Below are positions 24,049 to 31,799 of a DNA stretch of 31,799 nt, in pieces (within the stretch, counting starts at the first letter, position 1; every line of letters starts with the position of its first letter). A model generated the notes under the pieces. The model had not been told where the DNA came from. It saw only the letters and a list, made by a program, of their open reading frames with translations, and ran no database searches. Made by a program: the position numbers and the translations under genes. The stretch comes from an uncultured Prevotella sp. (lineage in GTDB: Bacteria; Bacteroidota; Bacteroidia; Bacteroidales; Bacteroidaceae): positions 1-31,799 of the forward strand of contig CAKQAD010000013.1 of assembly GCA_934215545.1 (NCBI GenBank), in the 5' to 3' direction.

Positions 24049-25797
24049 ATGAACGTTTTAGAACTTAGTGAACAGGAAATTGTAAGAAGACAAAGCCTTC
24101 AAGAGCTGCGCAATATGGGCATTGATCCATATCCAGCAGCAGAGTTTCCAACCAACGCCTTCTCTGAAGACATCAAGAAGGATTTTAACGACGACGAGAA
24201 ACGCGAGGTGGTGATAGCCGGACGTATGATGAGCCGTCGTGTAATGGGTAAGGCAAGCTTCGTGGAGCTTCAGGATTCAAAGGGCCGCATCCAGGTGTAT
24301 GTCACCCGCGACGATATCTGCCCCGACGACAATAAAGACCTTTACAACACTGTGTTCAAACGTTTGCTCGATATTGGCGACTTCATCGGCATCAAGGGCT
24401 TCGTGTTCCGCACACAGACTGGCGAGATTTCTGTACATGCACAGAGCCTCACCCTCCTTTCAAAGAGCTTGAAGCCACTGCCAATCGTAAAGTACAAGGA
24501 CGGCGTGGCATACGACAAGTTTGACGATCCTGAGCTGCGCTACCGCCAGCGTTACGTCGACCTTATCGTGAACGATGGCGTTAAGGACACCTTCTTGCAG
24601 CGTGCCACTGTGGTGCGCACCATACGCCGCGTGCTCGACGAGGCAGGCTACACCGAGGTAGAGACACCTACACTGCAGGCCATCGCCGGTGGTGCTTCGG
24701 CACGCCCATTCATCACCCACTTCAATGCGCTCAACATCGATATGTACATGCGTATCGCCACCGAGCTCTATCTGAAGCGCCTCATCGTGGGCGGTTTCGA
24801 GGGTGTTTACGAAATCGGCAAGAACTTCCGCAACGAGGGCATGGACCGCAACCACAACCCTGAGTTCACCTGCATGGAGCTCTATGTGCAGTATAAGGAC
24901 TACAACTGGATGATGTCGTTCACCGAGAAACTCCTTGAGACAGTCTGCATAGCCGTAAATGGCTCTACAGAACGCCAGGTAGGCGACAATATCATCAGCT
25001 TCAAGGCACCTTACCGCCGCCTGCCAATCCTCGATGCCATCAAGGAGAAGACCGGCTTCGACTGCAACGGCAAGACCGAAGAAGAGATACGCGCATTCTG
25101 CCTCGAGAAGGGCATGGAAGTAGACGAGACAATGGGCAAGGGCAAGCTCATCGACGAACTCTTCGGAGAGTTCTGCGAAGGCACCTTCATACAGCCTACC
25201 TTCATCACCGACTATCCAGTAGAGATGTCGCCACTCACCAAGATGCACCGCTCTAAGCCCGGACTCACAGAGCGCTTTGAGCTTATGGTCAACGGCAAGG
25301 AGCTTGCCAATGCCTACTCAGAGCTCAACGACCCTCTCGACCAGGAGGAGCGTTTCAAGGAGCAGATGAAGCTTGCCGACAAGGGCGACGACGAGGCAAT
25401 GATCATCGACCAGGACTTCCTGCGCGCACTGCAATATGGTATGCCTCCAACATCGGGCATCGGTATCGGCATCGACCGTCTTGTAATGCTCATGACCGGA
25501 CAGACCACAATTCAGGAAGTGCTCTTCTTCCCACAGATGCGTCCTGAGAAGAAGATACCAAAGAGCACCACAGCAGAGTGGGCTGCCATCGGTGTCAAGG
25601 AAGAGTGGGTGCCTGTGTTCAACAAGGCAGGCTACAACCTCATCTCCGACATTAAGGACATCAAGGCACAGAAGTTGCAAATGGATGTGTGCGGCGTAAA
25701 CAAGAAGTATAAGTTGGGCTACGACAACCCTAAGGTCGACGAGTTCCAGGCTTATATCGATGCAGCAATGGCTGCAGGCGCTGCCACACAAGAATAA
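24049..25797 (+). CDS. lysS: Lysyl-tRNA synthetase, class II
   Basis: It charges tRNA-Lys with lysine in the cytosol. The 582 residues start with an OB-fold anticodon-binding domain (about 50-140). The class II catalytic core follows: motif 1 near 182-207, motif 2 around NFRNEGMDRNHNPEFTCMELY (259-279), and motif 3 GIGIGIDRLVML (about 482-493). After the usual end of the family (near 505) comes an extension of about 75 residues (AEWAAIGVKEEWV to the end) with helix-hairpin-like character, which I recall as common in Bacteroidales LysS. It is first of four co-directional genes. Confidence 0.97.
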   Translation: MNVLELSEQEIVRRQSLQELRNMGIDPYPAAEFPTNAFSEDIKKDFNDDEKREVVIAGRMMSRRVMGKASFVELQDSKGRIQVYVTRDDICPDDNKDLYNTVFKRLLDIGDFIGIKGFVFRTQTGEISVHAQSLTLLSKSLKPLPIVKYKDGVAYDKFDDPELRYRQRYVDLIVNDGVKDTFLQRATVVRTIRRVLDEAGYTEVETPTLQAIAGGASARPFITHFNALNIDMYMRIATELYLKRLIVGGFEGVYEIGKNFRNEGMDRNHNPEFTCMELYVQYKDYNWMMSFTEKLLETVCIAVNGSTERQVGDNIISFKAPYRRLPILDAIKEKTGFDCNGKTEEEIRAFCLEKGMEVDETMGKGKLIDELFGEFCEGTFIQPTFITDYPVEMSPLTKMHRSKPGLTERFELMVNGKELANAYSELNDPLDQEERFKEQMKLADKGDDEAMIIDQDFLRALQYGMPPTSGIGIGIDRLVMLMTGQTTIQEVLFFPQMRPEKKIPKSTTAEWAAIGVKEEWVPVFNKAGYNLISDIKDIKAQKLQMDVCGVNKKYKLGYDNPKVDEFQAYIDAAMAAGAATQE

Positions 25798-25826
25798 ATA
25801 TTTAAAACCAAAACCGTTAACACAAG

Positions 25827-26822
25827 GTGTTTGATTGCGGAAAAATAGCAATAATTGGCGGTGGCAGTTGGGCAACTGCCATTGCCAAGATTGTGATAGG
25901 TCATACCCATCACATAGGATGGTATATGCGGCGCGATGACAGCATCGATGAGTTCAAGCGTATTGGTCATAACCCCAACTATCTCACTGGGGTGCACTTC
26001 AATACCGACGAGATATTCTTCTCGAGCGACATCAATCGCATTGTAGAAGCCTACGACACACTGGTGTTTGTAGTTCCGTCGCCGTATCTGAAAAACCATC
26101 TGAAGAAACTGAAGACGCGACTGCGCGACAAGTTCATCATCACTGCCATCAAGGGCCTTGTGTCCGACGACAACCTGGCATGTTCGGAGTATTTCCATGA
26201 GGTCTACGACGTGCCATTGGAGAATTTGGCGTGCATCGGTGGCCCATCGCATGCCGAAGAGGTGGCGCTGGAACGACTGTCGTATCTCACCGTAGGATGT
26301 GCCGACCTCGACAAGGCGCAGGCATTTGCCGATGTGCTCGACTCGGAATGTATAAAGACAAAGACAAGCTCCGACGTGATAGGCATAGAATATTCGTCGG
26401 TGCTCAAAAACGTATATGCCATCGCCTCGGGCATCTGCAGCGGTCTGAAATATGGCGACAACTTCCAGGCGGTGCTTATGTCTAACGCCGTGCAGGAGAT
26501 GTCGAGATTTCTCACTGCCATCAACCCCATTGAGCGTGGCATCTACGACTCGGTGTATCTGGGCGACCTGCTGGTGACGGGCTATTCGCGATTTTCGCGC
26601 AACCGCACCTTCGGTAGCATGATAGGCAAGGGATATAGTGTGAAGAGCGCACAGATAGAGATGGAGATGATTGCCGAGGGATTCTTCGGAACAAAATGTA
26701 TGAAGGAGAAGAATCGACACCATCATGTCAATATGCCAATACTCGATGCCGTATATAATATATTGTATGAGCGCATCAGTCCGCAGATAGAGATAAAGCT
26801 GCTCACCGACTCATTCAGGTAA
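25827..26822 (+). CDS. gpsA: NAD(P)H-dependent glycerol-3-phosphate dehydrogenase
   Basis: It reduces dihydroxyacetone phosphate to sn-glycerol 3-phosphate for phospholipid synthesis. The 331 residues contain the nucleotide-binding motif GGGSWATAIAK (11-21), AIKGL with K109, GGPSHAEEVA (138-147), the catalytic Lys K194 in SSVLKNVYAIASG, and the substrate-binding segment YLGDLLVTGYSRFSRNRTFG (244-263). The start is a GTG at 25827. An in-frame stop lies three codons upstream and no ATG lies between it and the motif. It begins 29 bases after lysS. Confidence 0.93.
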   Translation: MFDCGKIAIIGGGSWATAIAKIVIGHTHHIGWYMRRDDSIDEFKRIGHNPNYLTGVHFNTDEIFFSSDINRIVEAYDTLVFVVPSPYLKNHLKKLKTRLRDKFIITAIKGLVSDDNLACSEYFHEVYDVPLENLACIGGPSHAEEVALERLSYLTVGCADLDKAQAFADVLDSECIKTKTSSDVIGIEYSSVLKNVYAIASGICSGLKYGDNFQAVLMSNAVQEMSRFLTAINPIERGIYDSVYLGDLLVTGYSRFSRNRTFGSMIGKGYSVKSAQIEMEMIAEGFFGTKCMKEKNRHHHVNMPILDAVYNILYERISPQIEIKLLTDSFR

Positions 26823-26924
26823 TGCTTCACCCCTCTGTATGCCATATACAGGATAACTGCGGCAACAACATGTCGCTACAAAAGAAAAAAACAAACTTAC
26901 AAACGTTATAACACACAGGTAAAA

Positions 26925-28283
26925 ATGAAAAGTATCAGCTTAGACATTACAAAGGCTGCCCAGTTTCTTTCTGAGGGAGCCGTGAAAGCTTATGAACCAC
27001 AGGTGATTGCCGCACAAGAGGCTTTGGAGAATGCCACTTGCCCTGGCAACGATTTTCTCGGTTGGTTACACTTGCCATCGTCAATCACCCCCGACTTTTT
27101 GGCACAGTTGCAGAGTGTGGCAAACACACTGCGCGAGAAGTGCGAAGTGGTGGTGGTAGCTGGCATCGGCGGTAGCTATCTCGGCGCTCGTGCCGTGATA
27201 GAGGCATTGGGCAACTCTTTCGCATGGCTCGTGCGCGATGCAAAGAACCCTACAGTGGTTTTCGCTGGTAACAATATTGGCGAGGACTATCTTGCCGAAC
27301 TCACCGACTATCTCAAAGACAAGAAGTTTGGTGTTATCAATATCTCTAAGTCGGGCACAACCACTGAAACAGCCCTCGCCTTCCGTCTGCTCAAGAAGCA
27401 GTGCGAAGACCAGCGTGGCAAGGAAGAGGCAAAGGACGTAATAGTTGCCATCACCGACGAACACAAGGGCGCAGCACGCGCTGCAGCCACAAAAGAAGGC
27501 TACAAGACATTCATCATCCCCGACAATGTGGGCGGACGCTTCTCTGTGCTCACACCAGTGGGACTCCTGCCCATCGCTGTGGCAGGCTTCGACATCGCAG
27601 CCCTCGTAAAGGGTGCTGCCGACATGGAGAAAGCCACTGGCAAGGACGTGCCATTCGCCGAAAACCCTGCAGCCATCTATGCAGCAGTGCGCAACGCACT
27701 CTACAACGAGGCAGACAAGAAGATAGAAATCCTTGTCAATTATCAGCCTAAGCTACACTTCATGAGCGAATGGTGGAAGCAGCTCTATGGCGAGTCGGAA
27801 GGCAAAGATGGCAAGGGCATCTTCCCTGCATCGTGCGACTTCACCACCGACCTGCACTCTATGGGACAGTGGATACAGCAGGGCGAGCGCTCTATTTTCG
27901 AAACCGTTATCAGCATTGAGACACCAGAGAAGACACTCCTCTTCCCACACGACGAGGAAAATCTCGACGGACTAAACTTCCTTGAGGGCAAGCGCGTTGA
28001 CGAGGTGAACAAGATGGCTGAGCTTGGCACACGTCTGGCTCACGTAGATGGTGGCGTGCCAAACATCCGCGTGTCGGTGCCACAGCTCAACGAATACTAT
28101 CTCGGACAGCTCATCTACTTCTTCGAGATTGCATGCGGCATCAGCGGCAATGTGCTCGGCGTCAACCCATTCAACCAGCCTGGTGTTGAGGCTTATAAGA
28201 AGAATATGTTTGCACTGCTCAACAAGCCTGGTTACGAGGCAGAGAGCGAGGCAATAAAGATTCGTCTTGCCGACGAGAAATAA
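26925..28283 (+). CDS. pgi: Glucose-6-phosphate isomerase
   Basis: It interconverts glucose 6-phosphate and fructose 6-phosphate in glycolysis. The 452 residues fit the short bacterial form. Conserved blocks are [16 protein letters not shown] (80-95), [10 protein letters not shown] (140-149), the catalytic Glu E290 in [15 protein letters not shown]311 in [13 protein letters not shown] and K425 in VEAYKKNMF. Because NagB produces fructose 6-phosphate, this enzyme also connects amino-sugar use to the hexose pool. It starts 102 bases after gpsA with no clear promoter in the gap. Confidence 0.96.
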   Translation: MKSISLDITKAAQFLSEGAVKAYEPQVIAAQEALENATCPGNDFLGWLHLPSSITPDFLAQLQSVANTLREKCEVVVVAGIGGSYLGARAVIEALGNSFAWLVRDAKNPTVVFAGNNIGEDYLAELTDYLKDKKFGVINISKSGTTTETALAFRLLKKQCEDQRGKEEAKDVIVAITDEHKGAARAAATKEGYKTFIIPDNVGGRFSVLTPVGLLPIAVAGFDIAALVKGAADMEKATGKDVPFAENPAAIYAAVRNALYNEADKKIEILVNYQPKLHFMSEWWKQLYGESEGKDGKGIFPASCDFTTDLHSMGQWIQQGERSIFETVISIETPEKTLLFPHDEENLDGLNFLEGKRVDEVNKMAELGTRLAHVDGGVPNIRVSVPQLNEYYLGQLIYFFEIACGISGNVLGVNPFNQPGVEAYKKNMFALLNKPGYEAESEAIKIRLADEK

Positions 28284-28324
28284 GGCAAAAGGGCACTATA
28301 AACCCTGCTGCAACCTAACTTGTA

Positions 28325-29047
28325 ATGATGAAAGAAGCAATTAGACAATATGAACAGACACACAGCGTAGAGCATTTCTGCCCTCGCTGTGTGTTGTTTG
28401 ATATGGATGGGGTGCTCTATAACTCCATGCCCAACCATGCCGTGGCGTGGCAGGAGGCAATGCGACAGTTTGGATTGCACTTCACCGCCGCCGATGCCTA
28501 TGCCACAGAAGGCGCAAGGGGCGTAGATACCATTCGCCTTTATGTGCGCCGACAGCTCAACAAAGACATCACCATCGACGAGGCGCAGCGCATCTACGAT
28601 GTGAAGACATCGCTGTTTCACGACATGAAAGTGGCAGAGATATTCCCCGGAGTGCGCAACCTGATGCAGCAGATAAAAGATGCCGGCATGACGATTGGCG
28701 TGGTGACAGGAAGCGGACAGCGACCACTCATCAAGCGATTGCTCAACGATTTCGGCGACTTTCTAACCGAAGATCATATCGTTACAGCCTATGATGTGGA
28801 GCATGGCAAACCAGCACCTGACCCATATCTCATGGGATTGCACAAGACAGGCAACAATCTGCCATCTCAAGGCATTGTGGTGGAGAATGCACCTTTGGGT
28901 GTGCGTGCCGGCGTGGCTGCCGGATGCTTCACCATTGGCGTCAATACAGGACCATTGCCCAACGCCGCCCTTAGCAACGAAGGTGCACACATAGTGCTGC
29001 CAAGCATAGAGGTGCTTGGCTCGCGCTTTAAAGAAATCATTGGCTAA
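28325..29047 (+). CDS. HAD-superfamily phosphatase, beta-phosphoglucomutase-like
   Basis: 240 residues with a helical cap and the four HAD motifs. Motif I is FDMDGVLYNSM (nucleophile D26, acid/base D28). Motif II is GVVTGSG. Motif III is KPAPDPYL. Motif IV is VVENAPLGVRAG. In motif IV the usual second acidic residue (ED) is Asn, while the first Glu is kept, so Mg binding may differ slightly from the textbook case. It probably hydrolyses or isomerises a sugar phosphate. The exact substrate cannot be read. It starts 41 bases after pgi and is the last gene before a very strong terminator. Confidence 0.88.
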   Translation: MMKEAIRQYEQTHSVEHFCPRCVLFDMDGVLYNSMPNHAVAWQEAMRQFGLHFTAADAYATEGARGVDTIRLYVRRQLNKDITIDEAQRIYDVKTSLFHDMKVAEIFPGVRNLMQQIKDAGMTIGVVTGSGQRPLIKRLLNDFGDFLTEDHIVTAYDVEHGKPAPDPYLMGLHKTGNNLPSQGIVVENAPLGVRAGVAAGCFTIGVNTGPLPNAALSNEGAHIVLPSIEVLGSRFKEIIG

Positions 29048-29087
29048 TTGGCAGACTATGGGCTAACCATGCACCATACATATTTAT

Positions 29088-29148
29088 AACACAAAATAAC
29101 AAAGAGAGAATTGGCTTAGACACAATTCTCTCTTTGTTATTTTGTGTT
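29088..29148 (+). terminator. Perfect 25-bp stem terminator of the lysS operon
   Basis: 29088-29112 and 29124-29148 are exact reverse complements over 25 bases (AACACAAAATAACAAAGAGA plus five more) with an 11-nt loop. The right arm is T-rich and can serve as the U-tract. Its symmetry lets it act in both directions. The remainder of the 400-bp gap to 29446 is A/T-rich and holds a -7 promoter element. Confidence 0.85.
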
Positions 29149-29189
29149 AAATTGAATTAATGGCTACGGCAAAATAAAGATTTAATTTT

Positions 29190-29197
29190 TATCTTTG
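29190..29197 (+). promoter_or_regulatory. Probable -7 element of the 29447 gene
   Basis: TATCTTTG matches TAnnTTTG. No upstream TTTG at 19-21 bases. If used, the leader would be about 245 nt, with several ATGCAT-type palindromes near 29310-29360. Confidence 0.45.
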
Positions 29198-29446
29198 TGC
29201 TGTCTTAATATAGACAAGGCATAAGCCGCAATTAGAGAGATTTATATTGTAGAGCGGCTGGTAAATAGAGAGTAATAAAAATATAGAGAGCTAAAAAGGA
29301 TAAATGTTTATGCATGCTATTTATATGCGTGTGCATATTGTTTTTATGTATATGCATGATAGTTGTTGCACGTATCTCAAAGGCCTATTCTTGAGCAAGG
29401 AAATTAATATATAATAATATCTACTACTTTTTAAAATCATCAATTT

Positions 29447-31353
29447 ATGACAAAGAAATTCTACACACGAGCATTTCTCGTTGCCATCCTTTGCATATTT
29501 ATGGGGGGGGGAAAAAAGCGTCTGCCGGTACTTTAGGCACTCTTGTTGACTTCAGTACACTAAACAATTATTCGCCAAATGCTGCAGCATGGAAGTCGAA
29601 CTTCACTATCGATTGGAACACCCAGTATTTGGAGATAGTAATCGATGCCACCAACTGCACCGATGCCGACAACATCTTCACCCTTACTGCCGAGAAGGTG
29701 GCAGAAGGCAACCGAGTAGACTGGTGGGGCACCTACGAAGGCAACAGCAGCTCTGCAACACTCACCAAGCCAGCCCGTGTGCATGCCTACTACAAGTTGA
29801 GCTACATCAACTTCTGGCGTTTTGGCAAGGACACCGACTCCAACACCAATCACACAGCCACAGGCGTAACATCAAGCAACAAGTCGTACATCGTGTTCAA
29901 GGTGTCGAAGGCAGACGGTCTTCAAGCCACCATTGGCACCGACGGCACTGCGCAGACCGTTTGCTCTGCATCTGTGCTCACCGACGACTTCTTTGCAGCC
30001 GACATGACCATCGGTAGCGAGGAGGGAGGCACCCGTATGCACGGCACCTATACCAGTGTTGCAATAAAGAACATCGGTGGCACAGAGCCATCTCTCCCCA
30101 CCAACGCCACCATCACCAACGTATTGCCCGCCAGCGGCAGTGTGGTTGCCGACGTATTGCCTGATGGCATTACAGCATTCCCATTCACAGCAACCGGCCA
30201 GTTTGCCGTAACCAAAGACATCGACTGGGACACTCAGAAGGTAGTGGCACAGGTAGACCTCTCTACCTGCTCTGGCGAGAACGACTTCTTTGCCATGACC
30301 ACTGGCGATGGCGAATTTAGATCTGACAAAATGGAAGGTTCTGTCGCTAACCCTATACTTCACTGCTATTTTACACCAGACAACACATACTTCAGCTCTT
30401 ACTTTGGTTATGTCGACGACAACGGAAAGGAGCATAATGGCGGAACTGGTCACATAGACATTACAGACAAAGTGGTGAATCTTGAATTCTCAAAGGCAAA
30501 AGGCTCGGTGTTTAATGGAGTGGCGCGCGGAGCCCAGGCTCCAACTACTACACAATGGGTAAATATGCTTAAGAGCAACACCGTGAAAATTGGAACGGGT
30601 CAGAATGGCAAGAAATACAACGCCACCTACAACTACATCCGCATCGTGTCTGCCGACTACACCACTGGCTCTACCACTACCAGCAACGTACTCAACGAAG
30701 CAGCTGAAAACACCTTCGCTGCTCAAGACAATGTAAATATATCACTCAAGCGCTCATTCGTTGCAGGCACATGGAACACCATCTGTCTGCCATTCGATGT
30801 TTCTGCCGATGTAATAGCAGAGAAGTTTGGCGATGTAGAGCTCTGCACCTTAAGCAGTGTCAGCAAGAATGTAATGAACTTCGATGCCGCTACAAGCATC
30901 GAGGCAGGAAAACCTTACCTCATAAAGCCAACAAATGCTGTTGTCGACCCGACATTCGAAAGCGTAAACCTTATAGCTGGCGACCCAAAACTCATGAGTC
31001 CTTCTGACGGTTGGGGCATGAAAGGCACCTACGGCCTTACTACACTCGCCACCGACGGCACCAACTTGTTTATAGTAGCAGACAACAAATTCAAGAAGCC
31101 AGGCAACGAGTCGCAAGCAGTGATGAAGGGCATGCGCGCCTACTTCATCGTGCCCATCGGCACATCGCCATCGGCATTGCGTGCAAACATCGATGGTGTG
31201 GAGACAGCTATCAGCACCATCAACATAGAGAACAGCGTCAACGACTCCGACAATAACGTTTACAACCTGCAAGGACAGCGAGTAGGCACAACACTCCAAG
31301 GTCTGCCACGCGGACTCTATATACAGAATGGTAAGAAAATGATAGTTAAGTAA
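29447..31353 (+). CDS. Secreted duplicated-domain protein, frameshifted at a poly-G tract
   Basis: The ATG at 29447 opens a signal peptide (MTKKFYTRAFLVAILCIFMG) that runs into a stop at 29534. The 615-codon body is in another frame, joined through nine G and six A (29503-29517). One extra G, or two fewer, would give a continuous protein of about 635 residues with cleavage after KKASA. The body holds two related beta-rich modules of about 150 residues. The first has FTIDWNTQYLEIVIDATNC and the second VTKDIDWDTQKVVAQVDLSTC, both ending in a TYTSVAI or TYNYIRI strand. A domain starting FVAGTWNTICLPFDVS follows, then the tail VYNLQGQRV...GLYIQNGKKMIVK, like the sialidase end. The modules may be lectin-like; function is unknown. 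In the sequence as given, a secreted form is not made. Confidence 0.8.
29503..29511 (+). repeat. Poly-G tract (nine G) in the signal peptide region, possible phase switch
   Basis: Nine consecutive G followed by six A, exactly where the signal-peptide frame and the body frame part. Tracts of this kind vary in length by slipped-strand mispairing in several bacteria. Here lengths of 7 or 10 would be ON, and 8 or 9 OFF. A homopolymer sequencing or assembly error would look the same. Confidence 0.75.
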
Positions 31354-31577
31354 TTTTGAATTTTGAATTTTGAGTTGTGCGCTTTGCGCATTTTTGAGTT
31401 TTGAGTTTTGAATTTTGAGTTATTGCCTTCGGCAATTTTGAGTTAATGATTTTTGAATTATCTCCGCTGACAATTCAAAATTCAAAACTCAAAAATCGGC
31501 GAAGCCGAGAACAACTCAAAACTCAAAATTCAAAATTCAAAATTGCAGCTCCGCTGCATCTCAAAACTCAAAAACTC
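31354..31577. repeat. Inverted array of TTTTGAA/G heptamers with 3-nt-loop hairpins
   Basis: From 31354 to 31459 the heptamers TTTTGAA and TTTTGAG repeat in the forward direction. From 31472 to 31577 their complements TTCAAAA and CTCAAAA repeat, giving a large near-palindrome centred at about 31465. Four hairpins interrupt it: TGCGC-TTT-GCGCA (31378-31390), TTGCC-TTC-GGCAA (31423-31435), TCGGC-GAA-GCCGA (31496-31508) and TGCAGC-TCC-GCTGCA (31544-31558). It starts directly after the stop at 31353 and may also end that transcript. Confidence 0.85.
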
Positions 31578-31638
31578 TAATTTTACTAAATGTTGATAAA
31601 ATTTACCATGAAATAGGTATAGTATTATTCTTTTTTTG

Positions 31639-31646
31639 TAATTTTG
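31639..31646 (+). promoter_or_regulatory. Possible -7 element of the last, partial gene
   Basis: TAATTTTG matches TAnnTTTG about 105 bases before the ATG at 31751. No TTTG partner is seen upstream. Confidence 0.4.
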
Positions 31647-31750
31647 TAATCGTTAATGGGTAGGAGGCGATACATTATTATATAATAAGATATGGCAGCC
31701 GCCATGAATAGCGAAGACTTTACATTAATAATTTATTTATTATACCGATT

Positions 31751-31799
31751 ATGATTTATTCAAAAGAAGTAGACAACATGTGCGTTGTCGCAAAGGGTC
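31751..31799 (+). CDS. Start of a gene cut by the window end, possibly NifU-like iron-sulfur scaffold
   Basis: Sixteen codons are present (MIYSKEVDNMCVVAKG). From memory, this N-terminus resembles a Bacteroidales protein annotated as iron-sulfur cluster assembly scaffold, which begins MIYSxEVxxMCxVAKG. With so few residues this is only a suggestion. The frame is open to the last base. Confidence 0.5.
   Translation, partial: MIYSKEVDNMCVVAKG

Noticed and set aside
29491..31353. TTG start at 29491 giving MHIYGGGKKASAG as a genuine N-terminus
   Set aside because: It would drop the signal peptide encoded just upstream in the other frame, while the body and tail are typical of exported proteins.
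31662..31667. AGGAGG Shine-Dalgarno-like hexamer
   Set aside because: No start codon 5-10 bases downstream. The ATG at 31751 is too far away.
1..31799. CRISPR array, prophage genes or a transposase gene
   Set aside because: No regularly spaced identical repeats of suitable length, and no integrase, capsid or transposase motifs were found. Only the non-autonomous elements at 3420 and 6757 suggest mobility.

Overview
The window reads as chromosomal DNA of a Bacteroidota gut or oral commensal, most like Prevotella/Segatella. Three things support this. At least five start regions carry the phylum-specific promoter TTTG-N19/20-TAnnTTTG (for tRNA-Pro, a leader transcript before mtnN, the 3762 operon, the 13967 operon and the hexosaminidase), and no E. 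coli-type -35/-10 pair was noticed. Several secreted proteins end in short tails resembling type IX secretion sorting signals. The order lysS-gpsA-pgi-HAD is familiar from Bacteroidales.

Layout. 1-3400 (mostly minus strand): tRNA-Pro(GGG), luxS and mtnN (two successive steps of S-adenosylhomocysteine recycling and AI-2 formation), a possible leader RNA or small RNA upstream of mtnN, and an iron-sulfur L-serine dehydratase. 3420-6951: an operon of three small secreted proteins with a shared N-terminal module. It lies between two same-orientation copies of a short inverted-repeat element; the longer copy has an internal 47-codon reading frame. 7049-14042 (minus): a probable six-gene operon with a coiled-coil membrane protein, TolC-, HlyD- and two ABC-2 permease-type exporter parts, and an acyltransferase-3 membrane enzyme. 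No ATPase gene is present. 14139-15678 (minus): an outer-membrane protein overlapping a lipoprotein phosphoesterase.

16549-19913 (minus): hexosaminidase, glucosamine-6-phosphate deaminase and a CBM9-like protein, a GlcNAc-release and catabolism group. 20056-23892 (plus): a short MenE-like ligase and a large multidomain GH33 sialidase. With the hexosaminidase this suggests use of host mucin glycans. 24049-29148 (plus): lysS, gpsA, pgi and a HAD phosphatase, closed by a perfect 25-bp stem terminator.

29447-31353: a secreted protein with duplicated domains. Its signal peptide and body are in different frames, separated by a run of nine G. This is the most interesting point of the window, since one added or two removed G would restore the frame, as in slipped-strand phase variation. 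A sequencing error is the main alternative. It is followed by a 225-bp inverted array of the heptamer TTTTGAA/G with four hairpins that each have a 3-nt loop. The window ends 49 bases into a gene that may encode a NifU-like iron-sulfur scaffold.
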